Part shown: positions 62,213-64,000 of the stretch, piece by piece
Layout: each line of letters starts with the position of its first letter
How positions within the stretch are numbered: position 1 is the stretch's first letter
Source of the DNA: Diphasiastrum complanatum
Taxonomy: Eukaryota > Streptophyta > Lycopodiopsida > Lycopodiales > Lycopodiaceae
Direction: 5' to 3'
Length of the DNA stretch: 64,000 nucleotides
Assembly: GCA_029204225.1 (NCBI GenBank)
Contig: CM055095.1
Coordinates: 56,189,591-56,253,590, forward strand
Program-made: the position numbers and the translations under genes
Notes under the pieces: model-generated
Seen by the model: only the letters and a program-made list of their open reading frames with translations
Told to the model about the DNA's origin: nothing
Databases searched by the model: none

Positions 62213-63606
62213 TCAAAAAATTTTTTCTTGTTTGAGCAATTTGTCAATGATAAGAAAGAGTCTACTTCTAATAAAACCATTCCTTTGGAATGCATCAATC
62301 AGTGTCCATACTTCATTAATGAAAGTGAGCTGTTTATCACTACAATACATAGTGGCAATCACCTGTGAAATGATAACATTGTATGGATCAAGAACAACTC
62401 TGTTGGAAGAAAGATGTATGTATTGTAAAAATTGAAAGGGTAGTTCCCTCTTTTTGTCAAATTTGGTAAGGTGCTTTGTCCCGGTGTTTGGGTCAAAAGT
62501 AGTGGTAATATCTAGAAAATGTATAGTATTCTTCTTTTCTGTGTTGGTGTCAATTTCAAGAAAGTTCAAGGAATAGATCCAAACAAATTATTATCTGATC
62601 TTTCTTGAGATTTATCCAAAAAACGGTTAATGACAGGATTATTTATAAAGCATATATCATCAACATATCTAAATGAATGCTTGAAGGCATCCATAAAAGT
62701 AGTTTGCCCAAGCTTTTGGCGAGTCTCTTAATGAATTGCGTTTCAAATGGGTGAACATGAGAAGCCCATAGGTATGCCTCGGATTTTACGCCAATTGTGG
62801 TTACCAAGTCTGACAATACAATGGTCAATTAGAAAAGAATTCCAAATGCAAACATCGGTAACATCCATAGTTTTCCAACCCAAAGAAAGCTTATTGGTCC
62901 AAGACCATTTGAAATAGTTTTTATCTAGTAGCCATTTGTAATGAATTTGAGTGTTATTGGCATGCTTGAGAAAAACATATAAGCTTATTCATAATAGTTC
63001 TTAGGCCTTCGGGACCATCAAGTGGAGTGCTTTCATAGCATTTGGAAATATCAGTAGACCACATATTATAGATGCACTTAGGAATATTGAGGTAGAAATC
63101 AATAGATGAATCACACTGCCAAAAAGGAGCAGTATCCACATTTAGGTAGCCATTGTACATGGTCTTAAGGCCTTCATTTTCCATCAGAAAAGGATGCAGC
63201 ATACCAAGAACGCCTGTTAGGAAAATAGTGGAGATGTTGAAACAACAATCACAAAGTTATCTGAATAATCAAGAAAAGGTGTAAAATCAGCACTACCAAG
63301 TCTTTCTAAGACGAGTTTTCTTACAAAGTGTATACAAAGAATGGTTATGTTGTGCTTTGTCTATACCATTGATATACATTCGTTGCGGGTTTCAGTCAAT
63401 TTAACGAGAGATGTATTTTTGATGTTCTTAAGGAATTTTAAAGCATGTTGTTTGCAAAATGAAGCATGTGTATTAATAATTTCCTTTTCTAAACCTTTAT
63501 ACTCAGGTAATAATTTCATGAGCTTAAACCAATCGTGGTAGATTTCAGAAGCAATACTATTAATATTTGCTGCTTGAGAAACGATATGATTTAAGCCTTT
63601 TTCCAA
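62213..63606 (-). pseudogene. Reverse transcriptase of probable Penelope-like element, decayed
   Basis: Minus strand, in order: an N-terminal helical part (63606-63361); fingers NVDTAPFWQCDSSIDFYLNI and the first-Asp motif MWSTDISKCYESTPL (63202-62954); palm RGIPMGFSCSP (62749-62775); the catalytic box RYVDDICF (YVDD at 62656-62667); and thumb IHFLDITTTF, FQFLQYIHLSSN and YCSDKQLTFINEVWTLIDAF (62569-62213). The order and the FLD...SN...thumb are those of Penelope-like RTs and not of copia, gypsy or LINE RTs. Two stops lie between the GIPMG and YVDD motifs in one frame, and frame changes separate fingers, palm and thumb, so it is inactive. No GIY-YIG endonuclease or terminal repeat was seen. 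Assignment to the Penelope group is from motif memory. Confidence 0.6.
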
Positions 63607-64000
63607 AGTTCTCCTAAGAAAAGTGTGAAAATCATAAAAAGTTATGTATCTTAGCTTTAGGAGTTTCCTAAGTTTTTATGTCAAGCTTCTTTGTGTAGAA
63701 TTGTGATGGGGCCAAAAATTGGCATAGATGGCAAATTGGTCAAATCCACATGTAATGCCACTAGTGAGCCAAAAGTGATTTGTGATGCAATCTCGAGCTA
63801 GGTAGACTTTTAAATAGGATTATGACACTTGTCTTAATGTAATTTGATGAGTGATCAAGTCAAAGTGTTGGCTTTGGTCAAGGGGTCCAATAGGAATTGA
63901 GAAATCTTCAAGAAGGGTCCAACAGAATTGCAAGATTGATGCATCACTCATCCAATAGCATTAGAGGCTAGGATTAGGGGTCCAATAGCATGCAAGGAGG
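63607..64000. other. Intergenic sequence at window end
   Basis: The words GGGTCCAATAG and GGGTCCAACAG recur three times near 63890-63990. Nothing else is seen. Confidence 0.4.

Overview
This is nuclear DNA of a land plant. Coding sequences are split by short GT-AG introns, two proteins look plastid-targeted, and most of the window is AT-rich intergenic DNA filled with decayed copia and gypsy LTR retrotransposons and long (CT)n/(GA)n microsatellites. A fern or other non-flowering plant would fit the repeat load and the Penelope-like reverse transcriptase, but that lineage guess is inference only.

Four host genes are well supported. (1) 5.9-8.2 kb (+): a DUF688-type plant protein built from four in-frame tandem units of about 477 bp, each with an FSWEEVxGKPK motif, and broken by a one-base insertion in the second unit. 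(2) 18.0-19.5 kb (-): a plastid-targeted multi-span membrane protein whose first two exons and last exon can be read. (3) 24.2-28.5 kb (+): SQD2, the sulfoquinovosyltransferase that makes the plastid sulfolipid SQDG, in 11 phase-consistent exons (547 aa). (4) 50.0-52.3 kb (-): a short-chain dehydrogenase of the carbonyl reductase/neomenthol dehydrogenase type in 4 exons (323 aa). A partial multi-exon gene of unknown identity lies at 0-2.9 kb, and a single-exon Cu/Zn superoxide dismutase remnant lies at 57.0 kb.

The rest is mobile and repetitive. 12.5-14.5 kb holds three copies of a repeat unit. 22.5-23.5, 30.5-31.1, 32.7-37.7, 47.6-49.0, 55.6 and 60.0-61.1 kb hold copia pieces. 31.1-32.0 and 38.3-46.5 kb hold gypsy pieces. 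The clearest element is at 39,917-46,038: two LTRs with TG/CA ends, a TTGAC target-site duplication, a PBS of the TGGCGCCGTTGC type, a leader of ten roughly 150-bp repeats, and a gag frame with three zinc knuckles but no pol. It is a non-autonomous gag-only (TR-GAG type) element inserted into an older gypsy element on the opposite strand. 58.4-59.4 kb carries a TRIM-like pair of roughly 310-bp direct repeats. 62.2-63.6 kb carries a decayed RYVDD reverse transcriptase resembling Penelope-like elements. 54.7-54.9 kb carries a cluster of nested palindromes.

The host genes show no operon-like logic and are independent units separated by retroelement debris. No tRNA, rRNA, CRISPR array or bacterial-type feature was seen.
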